A DNA stretch of 64,000 nucleotides, taken from assembly GCA_030145245.1 (NCBI GenBank), contig JAQYWC010000024.1, forward strand, positions 28,681-92,680, in the 5' to 3' direction. The translations under genes were made by a program, and so were the position numbers. This DNA comes from Desulfobacterium sp. GTDB taxonomy: Bacteria; Desulfobacterota; Desulfobacteria; Desulfobacterales; Desulfobacteraceae. A model generated the notes under the pieces. The model made no database searches. It saw only the letters and a program-made list of their open reading frames with translations, and was not told the DNA's origin. Shown piece by piece: positions 44,670 through 54,026 of this stretch; the stretch's first letter is position 1; each line of letters opens with the position of its first letter.

Positions 44670-45545
44670 TTATGGGTGTCCCCCGATGGCTTCCACGGGA
44701 TTGTGACCATAATATCGTTTGAATTCACGGCTGAACTGGGTGGCACTTTCGTAGCCCACCCCGGTTGCCGCCTCATTGACCCGCATGCCGCTCTCCATGA
44801 GCAGGGTTTTGGCCTTGTCGAGCCGGACCTTTTTCAAGTATTGGATGGGGGAAGAGGCGGTCACTTCTTTAAACGCCCGGTGAAAGGCCGAGGTGCTCAT
44901 GTTCACAAGGTTTGCAAGCCCGTTCACATCAATGGGGTCCTGGAAGTTGCCGTGGATCTGTTTGAGGGCCTTGTCTATCCGGGACAGGTTGGTGTTCTTC
45001 ATGGAGAGGGAATAGAGGGAGGAGGCGTTCTCCCCGCACATGATCCTGAACATCAGCTCATGGACAATGCCGGGGCCAAGGACACTGGCTTCCAGGGGTG
45101 AGTTCATGGCCCGCAGCAGCCGCAGAACGGTCTCTTTGATTTCAGGGACCGCCTTTGCCAGGAACAGCCCCTGGTTTTTGTCCTGCTGCTCTATTCGTGT
45201 GTGGTCGATCTGGTCGTCCATCTTTCCAATGATCTGGCCGAGCATCCCAAGATCGATGTCCACCATGAGGCAGAGCAGGGGCTCGTCCGGGGTGGCCATG
45301 GTTTCGCACTCGGCCGGCAGGGGTACCGAAAGAACCAGATAGTTGTCGGGATTGTACTCATACTCCCTGTTGCCCAGGAAGACCCGCTTTGACCCCTGAC
45401 CCACAATGATCACGCCTTTCCCATAGCAGAGGGGCTGGCGGGGCTGGTATTGTGAGGCCTTGTAAATCCGAACCCCGGGCAGGGGGGTTGGGTTCAAGCC
45501 TTCAGTTGCAGACAGGACGTCCATCAGCCGGGCAATTTCATCCAT
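44670..45545 (-). CDS. AraC-family regulator (AraC_N cupin plus HTH)
   Basis: A 291-residue regulator with an N-terminal cupin-like AraC_N domain (YGKGVIIVGQGSKRVFLGNREYEY) and a C-terminal double HTH (NGLANLVNMSTSAFHRAFKE, VGYESATQFSREFKRYYGH). It is divergent from the iron alcohol dehydrogenase, a very common pairing in which the regulator controls the dehydrogenase in response to aldehydes or alcohols. The 195-base gap between them would hold both promoters. Confidence 0.93.
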   Translation of the reverse strand: MDEIARLMDVLSATEGLNPTPLPGVRIYKASQYQPRQPLCYGKGVIIVGQGSKRVFLGNREYEYNPDNYLVLSVPLPAECETMATPDEPLLCLMVDIDLGMLGQIIGKMDDQIDHTRIEQQDKNQGLFLAKAVPEIKETVLRLLRAMNSPLEASVLGPGIVHELMFRIMCGENASSLYSLSMKNTNLSRIDKALKQIHGNFQDPIDVNGLANLVNMSTSAFHRAFKEVTASSPIQYLKKVRLDKAKTLLMESGMRVNEAATGVGYESATQFSREFKRYYGHNPVEAIGGHP

Positions 45546-45740
45546 GGATCTTCTCCTTGCATATTTTCCTCAGGTTGTTTTCAATGCCACCATACCACAG
45601 GATGGTTGAATCTGCTGTTTTTTGTGTCTAAAAGCAGAAATAGGCAGGGTTTGGGCAGGAATATGTATTCAAAAAAATCAGGATTGATTTAAAATAGGCG
45701 GCATTTGAATAGGTCACAACACAACAGGAGATATCATACA

Positions 45741-46904
45741 ATGCAAAATTTCGATTATTATAACCCCACCCATATTGTTTTTGGAAAAGACCGCCTTGCT
45801 GAACTTGATGGACTTGTTCCCAAAGAGAGCCGGGTGCTTGTTCTCTACGGCGGGGGCAGCGTAAAGAAGTTTGGAACACTTGAAAAGGTGATCCGGGCAT
45901 TGCCCGGACGGGAGATCATCGAGTTCGGGGGGATCGAGCCCAACCCCAGGTTTTCGACCCTGATGAAAGCGGTGGAGGTGGTGAAGACCGAAAATATTGA
46001 GTTCCTCCTGGCCGTTGGCGGCGGGTCGGTGATGGATGGCACCAAGTTTGTCTCCCTTGCGGCAAACCACGACGGGGATGCCCGGGAAATTCTCAAGGCA
46101 GGATTCGATTCTGTGCTTGTGAAGAAGGCCCATCCCATCGGCACGGTGGTGACACTGCCGGCAACCGGTTCCGAGATGAACTCGGGCGGTGTGATCAGCC
46201 ATGACGGGGGAAAATTTGTTGTTGGAAGTCCCCTGGTTTTTCCAAAGTTTTCGATCCTGGACCCGACCCTCACCTACACCCTGCCTGCCAAACAGGTGGC
46301 CAATGGCATCATTGATACCTTTATCCATACGGTTGAACAATATGTCACCTTTCCCGTGGACGGCAGGTTCCAGGACCGGACGGCAGAGGGAATCCTCCGG
46401 ACACTTCTTGAGATCGGGCCGAAAACCCTGGAAAACCCCACGGACTATGACGCCCGGGCAAACCTTGTCTGGTGCGCCACCAATGCCCTTAACGGACTCA
46501 TCTGCGCAGGCGTGCCCCAGGACTGGACCACCCACATGCTCGGCCATGAACTCACCGCCATGTTCGGCATTGATCACGGCCATACCCTTGCGATTCTTCA
46601 GCCGTCGGTCTGGACCGTACGAAAAGGGCCCAAGCGGGAGAAGCTGCTCCAGTATGCAGAACGGGTATGGGATATCACCGAAGGCGACGAGGAGGAGCGC
46701 ATCGATCTTGCCATTGAAAAAACCCGGGATTTTTTCGAACTCCTTGGCGTCAGCACAAGGCTCAGGTCATACGGTGTCACAGATGAGAAGATCGATGACA
46801 TTGTCAATGCCCTTGGGGAACATGGGCTCACGGAGCTTTCGGAAACCGGGGAGGTCACCCTGGAAGTGAGCCGGGAAATCCTGGAACATGCCATGGGAGA
46901 TTAG
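45741..46904 (+). CDS. Iron-containing alcohol dehydrogenase (YqhD/BDH type)
   Basis: A 387-residue type III alcohol dehydrogenase. The opening MQNFDYYNPTHIVFGKDRL is typical of the YqhD/NADPH butanol-dehydrogenase group. The cofactor motif is AVGGGSVMDGTKF, and the metal-binding residues are in ANGIIDTFIHTVEQY and MLGHELTAMFGIDHGHTLA. CAGGAG precedes ATG 45741. It probably reduces aldehydes. Expression is likely controlled by the divergent AraC regulator. A strong hairpin follows the gene. Confidence 0.95.
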   Translation: MQNFDYYNPTHIVFGKDRLAELDGLVPKESRVLVLYGGGSVKKFGTLEKVIRALPGREIIEFGGIEPNPRFSTLMKAVEVVKTENIEFLLAVGGGSVMDGTKFVSLAANHDGDAREILKAGFDSVLVKKAHPIGTVVTLPATGSEMNSGGVISHDGGKFVVGSPLVFPKFSILDPTLTYTLPAKQVANGIIDTFIHTVEQYVTFPVDGRFQDRTAEGILRTLLEIGPKTLENPTDYDARANLVWCATNALNGLICAGVPQDWTTHMLGHELTAMFGIDHGHTLAILQPSVWTVRKGPKREKLLQYAERVWDITEGDEEERIDLAIEKTRDFFELLGVSTRLRSYGVTDEKIDDIVNALGEHGLTELSETGEVTLEVSREILEHAMGD

Positions 46905-46927
46905 CAGGCGCCGGATCTGCACACACG

Positions 46928-46967
46928 CCTCCCCTTTGAACAAGATTTCAGTTGGTCAAAGGGGAGG
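46928..46967. terminator. Hairpin between alcohol dehydrogenase and hypothetical gene
   Basis: CCTCCCCTTTGA (46928-46939) and TCAAAGGGGAGG (46956-46967) form a perfect 12-bp stem with a 16-base loop. It lies between convergent genes and is likely to act on both. Confidence 0.75.
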
Positions 46968-46972
46968 TTGGA

Positions 46973-47557
46973 TCATTCAGGCAGCAGGATGGGCCCATGG
47001 GGGCCGGCAAGCTGCATGTCATGGATCTTTGTCACAAAAAGATCCATGGGACTCTCCGGGGTGTTGTACACCTCGTTCAGGATGACAACTGCGCAGGACA
47101 AAATTTTAACGGCAGTTTTAATCTCATCAGTGGTAAATTCCAGGACATCTGAAAGAATCGTGTCATCACCAGCTTTTCCGGTATAATGCCATTTTCCGCT
47201 GTTCCCGGAAAATGCGATATTCACCGGCAGATCCCCGTCACCGTCCGGCACCTTGCCAAGGCGAATTTCAAGGCTGATTGCGTTTTCCCGGATTTCCTTA
47301 TTGAAAGGGGCCGGTCTTTTACCCGAAATCCGGGATATCTCCTGGGTTTTAAGAATTTCCCTTATGGAACCGCCACCGAGCCTGCCGATCTCACGGTTAA
47401 AAACCTTTACCGTTCCTTTTACGGCATTGGCAAGGGAACGCTGCTTTTCGGCAAGGTTTTCACTGCTGATGCAGCAGCTTATGTTTTCAACGGTTTCATT
47501 TACCGCCCTGTTCCTGAAAAACAGTTTGCATTGCCGGATAAAATTATTTTCATTCAT
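46973..47557 (-). CDS. Hypothetical protein
   Basis: A 194-residue protein that I do not recognise. It has no signal peptide or TM segment. The N-terminal third is helical with three cysteines (CKLFF, NISCCISS); the middle has a plausible beta-rich segment (AISLEIRLGKVPDGDGDLPV). Codon use is like that of neighbours and the frame is bounded by hairpin and gene starts, so it is probably real. It lies after the YdjM-like membrane protein on the same strand (28 bases), perhaps co-transcribed. Confidence 0.65.
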   Translation of the reverse strand: MNENNFIRQCKLFFRNRAVNETVENISCCISSENLAEKQRSLANAVKGTVKVFNREIGRLGGGSIREILKTQEISRISGKRPAPFNKEIRENAISLEIRLGKVPDGDGDLPVNIAFSGNSGKWHYTGKAGDDTILSDVLEFTTDEIKTAVKILSCAVVILNEVYNTPESPMDLFVTKIHDMQLAGPHGPILLPE

Positions 47558-47585
47558 AACAGAAGCCTTTTGTATACTGTCCTGG

Positions 47586-48215
47586 TTATCTTAAAAAGAT
47601 AATCGCTGTTGCGCTAAAAATCAGGCAATAGACAAACAGGGTCGCAAACAGATTGCCCGATTTGATTTTTAACGCCGTACCGAATGAGCTTTTCCATACC
47701 GGAATTAAACCAAATTTGAAAGAAATTGAATTTAATTCATCAAGGATCAAGTGAACCATACAACCGGCAAAAACCGATAGCCCGACCATTTCGGAAATAT
47801 TCGGGCCGGAAGAGATGAACAGCAGGTAACCGATCTCACCCGATAGAATGGCAAATGGGATGCTGTGCATGATTCCACGGTGTATGGTCAGCTTTTTAAT
47901 TAGTCCACATATCAGGTAATTGATTATGATGTAGCCGCTCACAAAATAACAGACCAGAAATTCGGGAGATATGATTTTCGAGTCCGTTATTCTATGGAGC
48001 AGCAGAGTTGGAATAAGTACCGATAATATACCGAAAATCAAAGCCAATGGCTTTCCTGAATCGCTGTCCAGGTCCGGCAAAATCCCACCAAACGCTCCCA
48101 GGATGAAAATTGAAGATGCCTGGATCATATTGAAATCAAACGAAACCAGGCTGAGGGCAGATAACCCTGCCCCTGAGACCACTCCACCGGTTAGGTGCGT
48201 TTTAAAACCTGACAT
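47586..48215 (-). CDS. YdjM-like membrane-bound metal-dependent hydrolase
   Basis: A 209-residue membrane protein with about five TM segments and the metal-binding signatures of this family: FKTHLTGGVVSGAG at the N-terminus, GGILPDLDSDSGKP (about residues 42-55) and IHRGIMHSIPFA. Family members are called LexA-binding or inner-membrane hydrolases; the reaction is unproven. It lies 29 bases downstream of the CsgG-like gene and may belong to that operon. Confidence 0.88.
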   Translation of the reverse strand: MSGFKTHLTGGVVSGAGLSALSLVSFDFNMIQASSIFILGAFGGILPDLDSDSGKPLALIFGILSVLIPTLLLHRITDSKIISPEFLVCYFVSGYIIINYLICGLIKKLTIHRGIMHSIPFAILSGEIGYLLFISSGPNISEMVGLSVFAGCMVHLILDELNSISFKFGLIPVWKSSFGTALKIKSGNLFATLFVYCLIFSATAIIFLR

Positions 48216-48244
48216 TGTCTCCTGCTGTTTTTATGAAAATATGT

Positions 48245-49546
48245 TTAATCAAAGGGCAAAACCACGCCGCCATTATCCGGCACCAGAACATCGGTGGCCC
48301 TGCCTGAACTTTCCTGGACGGTTGTTTCATGCTCTGTCCTGCGGCATATATCTCCCTTGGAAATACCTTCGGGATTGCCGTTAATAATGCGGGCATAGGA
48401 GGTCTTGGCCGTAACTCTTACAATTTCTGCGGTTCCGATCCGGGTCTCTGCAAATCCAAGGGATTCTCCGGTATATGAATCACGGATCCTTTTTCCTTTT
48501 CTGAAAACATCCAGCAGCAACCCCTCTTTCAGGCCGGTACCGCCCTGATTCAATATCAACTGGCCGTTGGGCTGAACCTCAGCCACCCGGAGGGGATAAA
48601 TATTGTCCATGGCGCGGCTGACAAGGTCTCCGGCGGCCTGTTTCAGAATGGCCTGCTCCATCAGTTCCGGCCTGTCCGCCCCAAGCCTTTGGAAATCATC
48701 GTTTCCAAGAACCACCTTGACCGAATCAGACCATTTGATCTGGCGGGTCGCCATGACAATGATTCTGTAATCAACAATGAAAAGCCCTGAACGATCCCAG
48801 CCTTTCTCACCTGTCAGCTGAATTTTGTACTGGTTGACACTTGAACTTGCGTCGGAAATCGTACCCACAACCAGGTAGTCCACCCCCAGCACCTCACCAA
48901 GCTTCATCTGTTCGGCAACAGGTGCGTCCGGCGACAGGATAAGCTCTTTTTCCCTGAGAAATTCTTCATAATAATTCCGGTCAAGTACGGTGAATTTCCG
49001 GGTCTGGGTGAATTCCGTAACCAGTTTCTGGGCAAACATGCCGGCAACTTCAGCGGCGGGCATCCGTTTGTTGCTGAAACTAAATGAGCCCTGTTTTGTC
49101 CGGAATGGAATAACGGCCATTTTCCTGCGGTTGTGGGGTGATATTCCGGGGGTTTTATACACAGGAATATGGACCTTGACCCGGGCCTGCCAGCCCTGAC
49201 CGCCTTCAGCCCTGCTTATGTCCAGCACTTCGTAGGATTTGATCACCCCCTGTGTCTGCTTCTGCACCTCTTGATTCTGGGAACTTTTCATGGACGAAGA
49301 GCTCTGATTTTCTCCGTTATGCATGGAATCCGCTTCCATAAATGAAGAGCGCATTTTTTCCATACCGGAGATTTTTACTCCCTTAACCTGCTGAACAGCC
49401 TCGAGCAACGCATTCACCACAGCCTCTTTTTTGCTTACGCCAAAGGCTGAAACGATTCGAACTCCATCAGCAGCGTGAAGGGCTGAAATTTCTCCCATAA
49501 AAAGAAGCAATGGTAAAATGGCAATGGCAACCGCATATCGTTTCAT
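48245..49546 (-). CDS. CsgG-like periplasmic lipoprotein-associated protein
   Basis: A 433-residue exported protein with a signal peptide (AIAILPLLLFMGEISALHA). Residues about 130-250 contain a CsgG/LpoB-type nucleotide-free alpha/beta domain (KMAVIPFRT, EFTQTRKFTVLDRNYYEEFL, LGVDYLVVGTISDASS). The C-terminal part has a beta-rich domain with LNQGGTGLKEGLLLDVFRKGK. ATG 49546 has GAGG ten bases upstream. It is the fifth gene of an envelope cluster and probably forms an outer-membrane-associated complex with the upstream lipoproteins. Confidence 0.8.
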   Translation of the reverse strand: MKRYAVAIAILPLLLFMGEISALHAADGVRIVSAFGVSKKEAVVNALLEAVQQVKGVKISGMEKMRSSFMEADSMHNGENQSSSSMKSSQNQEVQKQTQGVIKSYEVLDISRAEGGQGWQARVKVHIPVYKTPGISPHNRRKMAVIPFRTKQGSFSFSNKRMPAAEVAGMFAQKLVTEFTQTRKFTVLDRNYYEEFLREKELILSPDAPVAEQMKLGEVLGVDYLVVGTISDASSSVNQYKIQLTGEKGWDRSGLFIVDYRIIVMATRQIKWSDSVKVVLGNDDFQRLGADRPELMEQAILKQAAGDLVSRAMDNIYPLRVAEVQPNGQLILNQGGTGLKEGLLLDVFRKGKRIRDSYTGESLGFAETRIGTAEIVRVTAKTSYARIINGNPEGISKGDICRRTEHETTVQESSGRATDVLVPDNGGVVLPFD

Positions 49547-49561
49547 TAAGATCAACCTCAA

Positions 49562-51208
49562 TTAAAAGTCAAGATCCATCCCTGCACCCTCGCTCACCTC
49601 TGATTCTCTTTGGGAGGGTAGTTTTGCAGGCGCCTTTGCATGGGCTTTGGATTTATGATTTGATTTCCAGTTTCTGACCCTGTCGGTGCTATCAGCATTT
49701 TTTTGAGACCATACGGTCACCACGCCGACGATCTCATGGCCGTTTTCGTTTTTGTATGACCATTGTCTGGCTTTTTTCATTCCCCGGAGGTCGGCTTTAA
49801 ATTTCACCTTCATGGTAGATTTTATTTTGTCGATCATTTCAGTGATCTCTTTCTGGCCCAGGTTACCGTCCCGGTCCAGAATGGCTACCTCCTCCTCGTT
49901 GGCGTTTGTCTCCTCGATCTGCTTATATTCCGCTGTTGAGCTTAGGAAATTGGCGATCTGCTTTTGGGATTCCGTATTGGCCTTTTTAAGGGCATGATCA
50001 TAGCCTCTGACGCGTTTTTTTTCACTTGCCCCTTTATATACATAGGACCACTGGCCATATGAGACAATAGCCGGATCTCCTTGCTCATCAAAAACAACAC
50101 GTATGCCAAATGTATCGGCCAGTACTTTTTTGTTTTCCGGAATGTATGTTTTAACCGGTTTTCCGCTCTTTTTGGTGAGCATTGGCGTGCGCTTTCTTAC
50201 GATATCATCGGCTAACTGCTTCATTTTTCCATAGTACATCCCAATGACACCGATGGTATGATTTCCCTTGGAATCAACGCCTTCAAATGTTTTGATGGGA
50301 ATCAAGCCATTTAACCCGCCGGCTGCCTTGGTAACCGATTTTTCAATAAAGTTATTTTTAAAAAGCTCTTTGCGCTGTTCCAGGGGGGCAGCATTGAATT
50401 CGCTGGGATCAACACCAAGCTCCGCAAGGGCCTCGTCCAGCTTGGCCCCGGTCAAGGCGGCAAGTTTATCCCAGATTTCCCCTAGTTTGGAGGCGGCTCT
50501 TGGGTCGTCTGATTTTGGAAAATCAAGGCGATTGTCTGAGTCATCGCTGAAATAATCCTGAAGCGTATCGCCTGCAATGTTTCCATACTCGCTTTCCAGA
50601 AACGTCTGCTGAATTTTCAGAAATGCTTTCTTATAGGCGACTACCCGCCATTTGGGCCATTGGGGATTTGTTTCATCTACGCTGACCGTCTCGGTGGCTG
50701 AATAAAACCGCTGGCCTTTTGCATTTTCCACACCGAATTCAATGTCCCTGCTGCTGGCAAATTGTTCGATGGTATCCCTTATCTGCTCACTGGAACTTAT
50801 GAAATCCGGCTCTTTCTGAAGATCGGTAACCGCATCTGGATCAATGGCTTCCTGGGGATCTACTGCTGTTGTATTAGGCAAACTTGCTTGTTCTGCAACT
50901 GACTGTGCAGGCGGTAGAGGTGGCGGGGGAGGGACTGATACTGATGGCGGTGGCGGGGGAACGGCCACGGTAAATACCCCCTGCAACTCCTGTTGCGCTC
51001 CAGCCTTTTCCCATGCGGCCATGCCGTTTTTCCAAACCAGTGTATTTTTGGTTATGGAACCGTCATTTGTCATCTGCCGCAGTTGGTCCATGGAAATCGG
51101 ACCCTGCTGCTGGCTGTTTATGATGACATGATAATCTGCGGCAAAGGAGTTATTGTCGGCAAAAAAAATGCAAAATAGCACCAGGAGTGCTGGAGATAAA
51201 CGTTTCAT
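49562..51208 (-). CDS. GYF_2-domain exported protein
   Basis: A 548-residue protein with a signal peptide (LSPALLVLFCIFFADNNSFA), a GYF_2 domain (about 25-75: DYHVIINSQQQGPISMDQLR, LVWKNGMAAWEKAG) and a proline-rich linker with PPPPP runs. Next comes a long domain (about 140-500, GIMGMYYGKMKQ-like region and a segment on SSTAEYKQIEETNANEE) that I know only as an uncharacterised family found in such clusters. GYF_2 usually binds proline-rich partners; the linker could be its own target. It lies between the LpoB-like and CsgG-like genes. Confidence 0.8.
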   Translation of the reverse strand: MKRLSPALLVLFCIFFADNNSFAADYHVIINSQQQGPISMDQLRQMTNDGSITKNTLVWKNGMAAWEKAGAQQELQGVFTVAVPPPPPSVSVPPPPPLPPAQSVAEQASLPNTTAVDPQEAIDPDAVTDLQKEPDFISSSEQIRDTIEQFASSRDIEFGVENAKGQRFYSATETVSVDETNPQWPKWRVVAYKKAFLKIQQTFLESEYGNIAGDTLQDYFSDDSDNRLDFPKSDDPRAASKLGEIWDKLAALTGAKLDEALAELGVDPSEFNAAPLEQRKELFKNNFIEKSVTKAAGGLNGLIPIKTFEGVDSKGNHTIGVIGMYYGKMKQLADDIVRKRTPMLTKKSGKPVKTYIPENKKVLADTFGIRVVFDEQGDPAIVSYGQWSYVYKGASEKKRVRGYDHALKKANTESQKQIANFLSSTAEYKQIEETNANEEEVAILDRDGNLGQKEITEMIDKIKSTMKVKFKADLRGMKKARQWSYKNENGHEIVGVVTVWSQKNADSTDRVRNWKSNHKSKAHAKAPAKLPSQRESEVSEGAGMDLDF

Positions 51209-51229
51209 GCTTTCTTTCCCTTTCTTGAT

Positions 51230-51877
51230 TTACCAGGATACTGACTTGCTGCTGCCCCGTTTGCCAATCACAGATTCTCCCTCCCAGAAGGCAAGACCGG
51301 AGTTAATCTCGGTGAGGGTGAGCTGGAAATAGTATTCCACCTGTTGCTTGCCCTTGGATATACGGACATTCCTCTGGATGATCTTTCCGGACAGGCTCAG
51401 GTCCGGTGCAATCATCTGCCCTTTTTTGGCAACGGTCTTCTGGTTGAATTCATCGGATTTGCGAAGCTCGCGTGCCTGCATGGCCATCTGGTCCTCGGCC
51501 CCGTTGGCTCCCACGGCCGTTGTAACAACGACTTTTCCGCTCTGGAGAAGCTCCACACGGATCTTCTTTACAAGCTGGTCAGTATCGATTCGCTGCATGG
51601 TGTCGTTGATGATGCGGGAAACGGCAAGGACATACCGGCCGCCCCCCTGTTTGTTCAACGCTCCTGACCGGAGCATGGAATCGACGGCTTCACCGGCGGC
51701 CTGCTGAAAGTCTCTGTAATCAAGGGCCATGACCGCACCGCCATTATCATTGTACATGTTGATATTCTGGGTGGTTGCAGTACAGCCGGAAAGTATAACG
51801 CCGTAAATGAGCGCAACAGCTACGAGCAAAGCACCTTTACTCTGTTTTTTTATTGATTCGGGACAGCAAACAAACAT
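51230..51877 (-). CDS. lpoB: LpoB-like lipoprotein
   Basis: A 215-residue lipoprotein with lipobox GVILSGCTA and an LpoB-type domain: LDYRDFQQAAGEAVDSMLRS, RYVLAVSRIINDTMQRIDTD, LSLSGKIIQRNVR and YYFQLTLTEINSGLAFWEGE. LpoB in enterobacteria activates penicillin-binding protein 1B; homologues in clusters with COG3014 and YcfL are common in other Proteobacteria and their partner is unclear. GGAG precedes the ATG. It lies 22 bases upstream of the GYF gene. Confidence 0.92.
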   Translation of the reverse strand: MFVCCPESIKKQSKGALLVAVALIYGVILSGCTATTQNINMYNDNGGAVMALDYRDFQQAAGEAVDSMLRSGALNKQGGGRYVLAVSRIINDTMQRIDTDQLVKKIRVELLQSGKVVVTTAVGANGAEDQMAMQARELRKSDEFNQKTVAKKGQMIAPDLSLSGKIIQRNVRISKGKQQVEYYFQLTLTEINSGLAFWEGESVIGKRGSSKSVSW

Positions 51878-51880
51878 GGA

Positions 51881-52282
51881 TTATTTCTCCTTTTTTCTAA
51901 TTGTTATTCTAAAATCTGACGCACTGGTTTTCGGGGCAACCCCGGAAAAACTGAAAGTCGAACTTGCGTATGCCGGAAACATTGTCCACCTGGAGAGGAT
52001 GGTTTTGATCGCAAAACCGTCCTGGTCAATCCAGTCTATCTTATATTCAAGGTTGCGATAACCGGATGCCTTGTTTACCCCGGTCACCTGAACTTCCATG
52101 AAATTGCCTGAATTGATCCTGGTATTAAGCCCTGTTACCTTTATCTCGGGTCTTATCATTGCCCCCACAACCGTAACCCTGGGATCATTGAACGGCACCT
52201 TGCCGGGGCCTAACCCCGCACACCCTGCCATTAAGGAACACACAAACAAAACAAAGAACAGCTTTTTTGTCTTTTGCATCAT
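51881..52282 (-). CDS. ycfL: YcfL-like lipoprotein (DUF1425)
   Basis: A 133-residue lipoprotein with lipobox LMAGCAG and a small beta-sandwich domain typical of YcfL (VQVTGVNKASGYRNLEYKIDW, FPAYASSTFSFSGVAPK). YcfL is encoded next to lpoB in many genomes, here three bases before it. Its role is unknown; co-occurrence suggests a part of the LpoB/COG3014 envelope complex. Confidence 0.92.
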   Translation of the reverse strand: MMQKTKKLFFVLFVCSLMAGCAGLGPGKVPFNDPRVTVVGAMIRPEIKVTGLNTRINSGNFMEVQVTGVNKASGYRNLEYKIDWIDQDGFAIKTILSRWTMFPAYASSTFSFSGVAPKTSASDFRITIRKKEK

Positions 52283-52306
52283 CGTTTTCTTCCCCTTATA
52301 CGAGCA

Positions 52307-53797
52307 TTATGTTTTTAATACTTCGCAAACAGGTTTTGCTCCGGTTTGCGGAATTTTTACATATATAACCGAGAAACGCGTTTCAGGCAACTTCACATCC
52401 ACCGCCTCACCCCCGGGCGCAACAATCCGGATCATACCGTTCTTCGGCCTTGAAACCCTTGCCACCTGAAAATTCTTGGGAAGGGCCGTCCATATCCGGA
52501 TATCCGCAGAGGTTGTTACCAGCTGGTAAACGCCCCCCAGGATTCCCCCCAGGTCTCCGAACTGTCTCTGGGCCTCATACTGGGCATAGGTCTTTACCAG
52601 GGCGGAGATTACCGCTTTTGAGATCATGGAGGGCAAATTCTTTTTAAACTCAGTTTGAATCACCCTGTCCATGTCGGCCAGGATCTGAGTCTGCCCAAGT
52701 TCCTTGCCGTTATTTTCCAGGGCCAAATAGGGATATGCCTGCTCATTGGTTTTCAGTTTGGGAAAGGCGATTCCCGTGTATTTCACCTGGCTGGTAAACA
52801 GGAACAACGGAAGATCGATCCGAACCTCCTCTTTTTCCGGTCCTGCGCCGTTCTCAAACAATACCCACACAAGGCCGCCTGATCTCTTTTTGCCGTCAAG
52901 GAGATCTTCAACCCGTTTAAAATCCTCTGCCACATAGCCGTTCTCCTTGACCATGCCGTAGGTCTCTTTCAGGAGATTGGCAGCCTTGTTATATTCGCCA
53001 TGCACGGAAAAAAAGAGCCCTGCCAGGTATGTTGTGACAGGATTGATGAAATCCGGATACGCTTCAAACTCATCGAGGTTGGAATATCTCTGCCGCATGA
53101 TCTTGTCAATTTCAGGATTGCTGACAGCCTTGTTGAAATCCAGGCGGGGTTCATTTTTGATCGCTCGCCTCTCCTGGGGAGTGGTGGCTGCTGCAAGTCG
53201 CCGTTGCCGTTTTTCATCCGCCTCTCGCTGTTTCTTTGCAAGGTTTTCCTTTTCCTTGGCGATCTGTTTGGCAAATCTCTCCTTGGCCCGGGTTTGACGT
53301 TCCAGGGCCCTCAGGAATTCAACCCGGGCGTTGTTAATGTTGCCCTGGGCCCAGAAATTCAATGCCTTGTAAGTATTGACCATGATGCCATCGTACTCTT
53401 CCGGCGGATAATTCAGGACCGTATCGTTTACCAGTATGGACCCCAGTGTGGCGCCGGCATTACCGATTATGCCTGTTTTGTTGTAATCCTTGATGGCATT
53501 CTCGCTTGCATCAAAAAAGGCTGTGCTTTCTTCATACTCTCCGCAGGCGCGTTTTGCCGCACCGGCCTGGAGTGCCCACAAAAGATCCGAGGTCTCAGGG
53601 ATGCCGGATGCACAGCCATCCAGCTTTCCCGCCTTCTGGGCGGCGAGGGTGCCCGCTTCCATGTAAGCGCCTGTTCGAAAATTAGTATTAAAAACCGGTA
53701 AATCATTATTTATTGTTGCGCAACCGGACATGGCAGACAACGTAATCCATACCAGGGTGAGTAACAGACCATACTTTTTCGCATTCACCTTTAACAT
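52307..53797 (-). CDS. COG3014-family lipoprotein
   Basis: A 496-residue lipoprotein with lipobox ITLSAMSGCATI, TPR-like helices (LLWALQAGAAKRACGEYEES, ANLLKETYGMVKENG), a highly charged coiled coil (about residues 180-225: AKERFAKQIAKEKENLAKKQ region) and a C-terminal beta domain. This matches COG3014, encoded with YcfL and LpoB in other genomes. ATG 53797 has GGAAAGG six bases upstream. It is the first gene of the operon behind the GEMM riboswitch, so its expression is expected to follow a cyclic dinucleotide. Confidence 0.88.
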   Translation of the reverse strand: MLKVNAKKYGLLLTLVWITLSAMSGCATINNDLPVFNTNFRTGAYMEAGTLAAQKAGKLDGCASGIPETSDLLWALQAGAAKRACGEYEESTAFFDASENAIKDYNKTGIIGNAGATLGSILVNDTVLNYPPEEYDGIMVNTYKALNFWAQGNINNARVEFLRALERQTRAKERFAKQIAKEKENLAKKQREADEKRQRRLAAATTPQERRAIKNEPRLDFNKAVSNPEIDKIMRQRYSNLDEFEAYPDFINPVTTYLAGLFFSVHGEYNKAANLLKETYGMVKENGYVAEDFKRVEDLLDGKKRSGGLVWVLFENGAGPEKEEVRIDLPLFLFTSQVKYTGIAFPKLKTNEQAYPYLALENNGKELGQTQILADMDRVIQTEFKKNLPSMISKAVISALVKTYAQYEAQRQFGDLGGILGGVYQLVTTSADIRIWTALPKNFQVARVSRPKNGMIRIVAPGGEAVDVKLPETRFSVIYVKIPQTGAKPVCEVLKT

Positions 53798-53886
53798 ACC
53801 AGCCTTTCCAGGATACAAAGGATATGAAGTCCCCGAGCATCCCCGTAAAAGAATTAAAAATCGGAACATCTTAACTTCTGCAAAAC

Positions 53887-53920
53887 AAAAAAACGGGCTA
53901 CCTTTTGATTAAGGTAACCC
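53887..53920 (-). terminator. Intrinsic terminator of the riboswitch
   Basis: On the minus strand GGGTTACCTT (53920-53911) pairs with AAGGTAGCCC (53904-53895), with one T-G wobble, and seven T follow (53893-53887). It lies between the riboswitch aptamer and the COG3014 start, so the switch probably controls transcription read-through. Confidence 0.85.
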
Positions 53921-53944
53921 GGCCACATTCAAAAAAAACTGTTG

Positions 53945-54020
53945 TTGGGCAACCTGGCTGTCTTTTCTTCAAGACCCATGGCTTTCCGTCCCTGTCCCAC
54001 GACAGGTTTGGTTTTGTGAA
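53945..54020 (-). ncRNA. GEMM-I riboswitch, probably 3',3'-cGAMP (GEMM-Ib) subtype
   Basis: On the minus strand the GEMM-I core is clear: CACAAAACCAAACC, a first hairpin TGTC-GTGG-GACA (54004-53993), GGGACGGAAAGCC (53992-53980), a second hairpin GTCTT/AAGAC (53975-53960) and AGCCAGGTTGCCC. The closest sequence I remember is the Geobacter Gmet_0970 aptamer, which shares GGCGGAAAGCC where c-di-GMP aptamers such as Vc2 have GACGCAAAGCC. The base matching position 20 appears to be A, as in GEMM-Ib switches that prefer 3',3'-cGAMP. Subtype is inferred from memory and alignment by eye. Confidence 0.88.
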
Positions 54021-54026
54021 ATTTGC

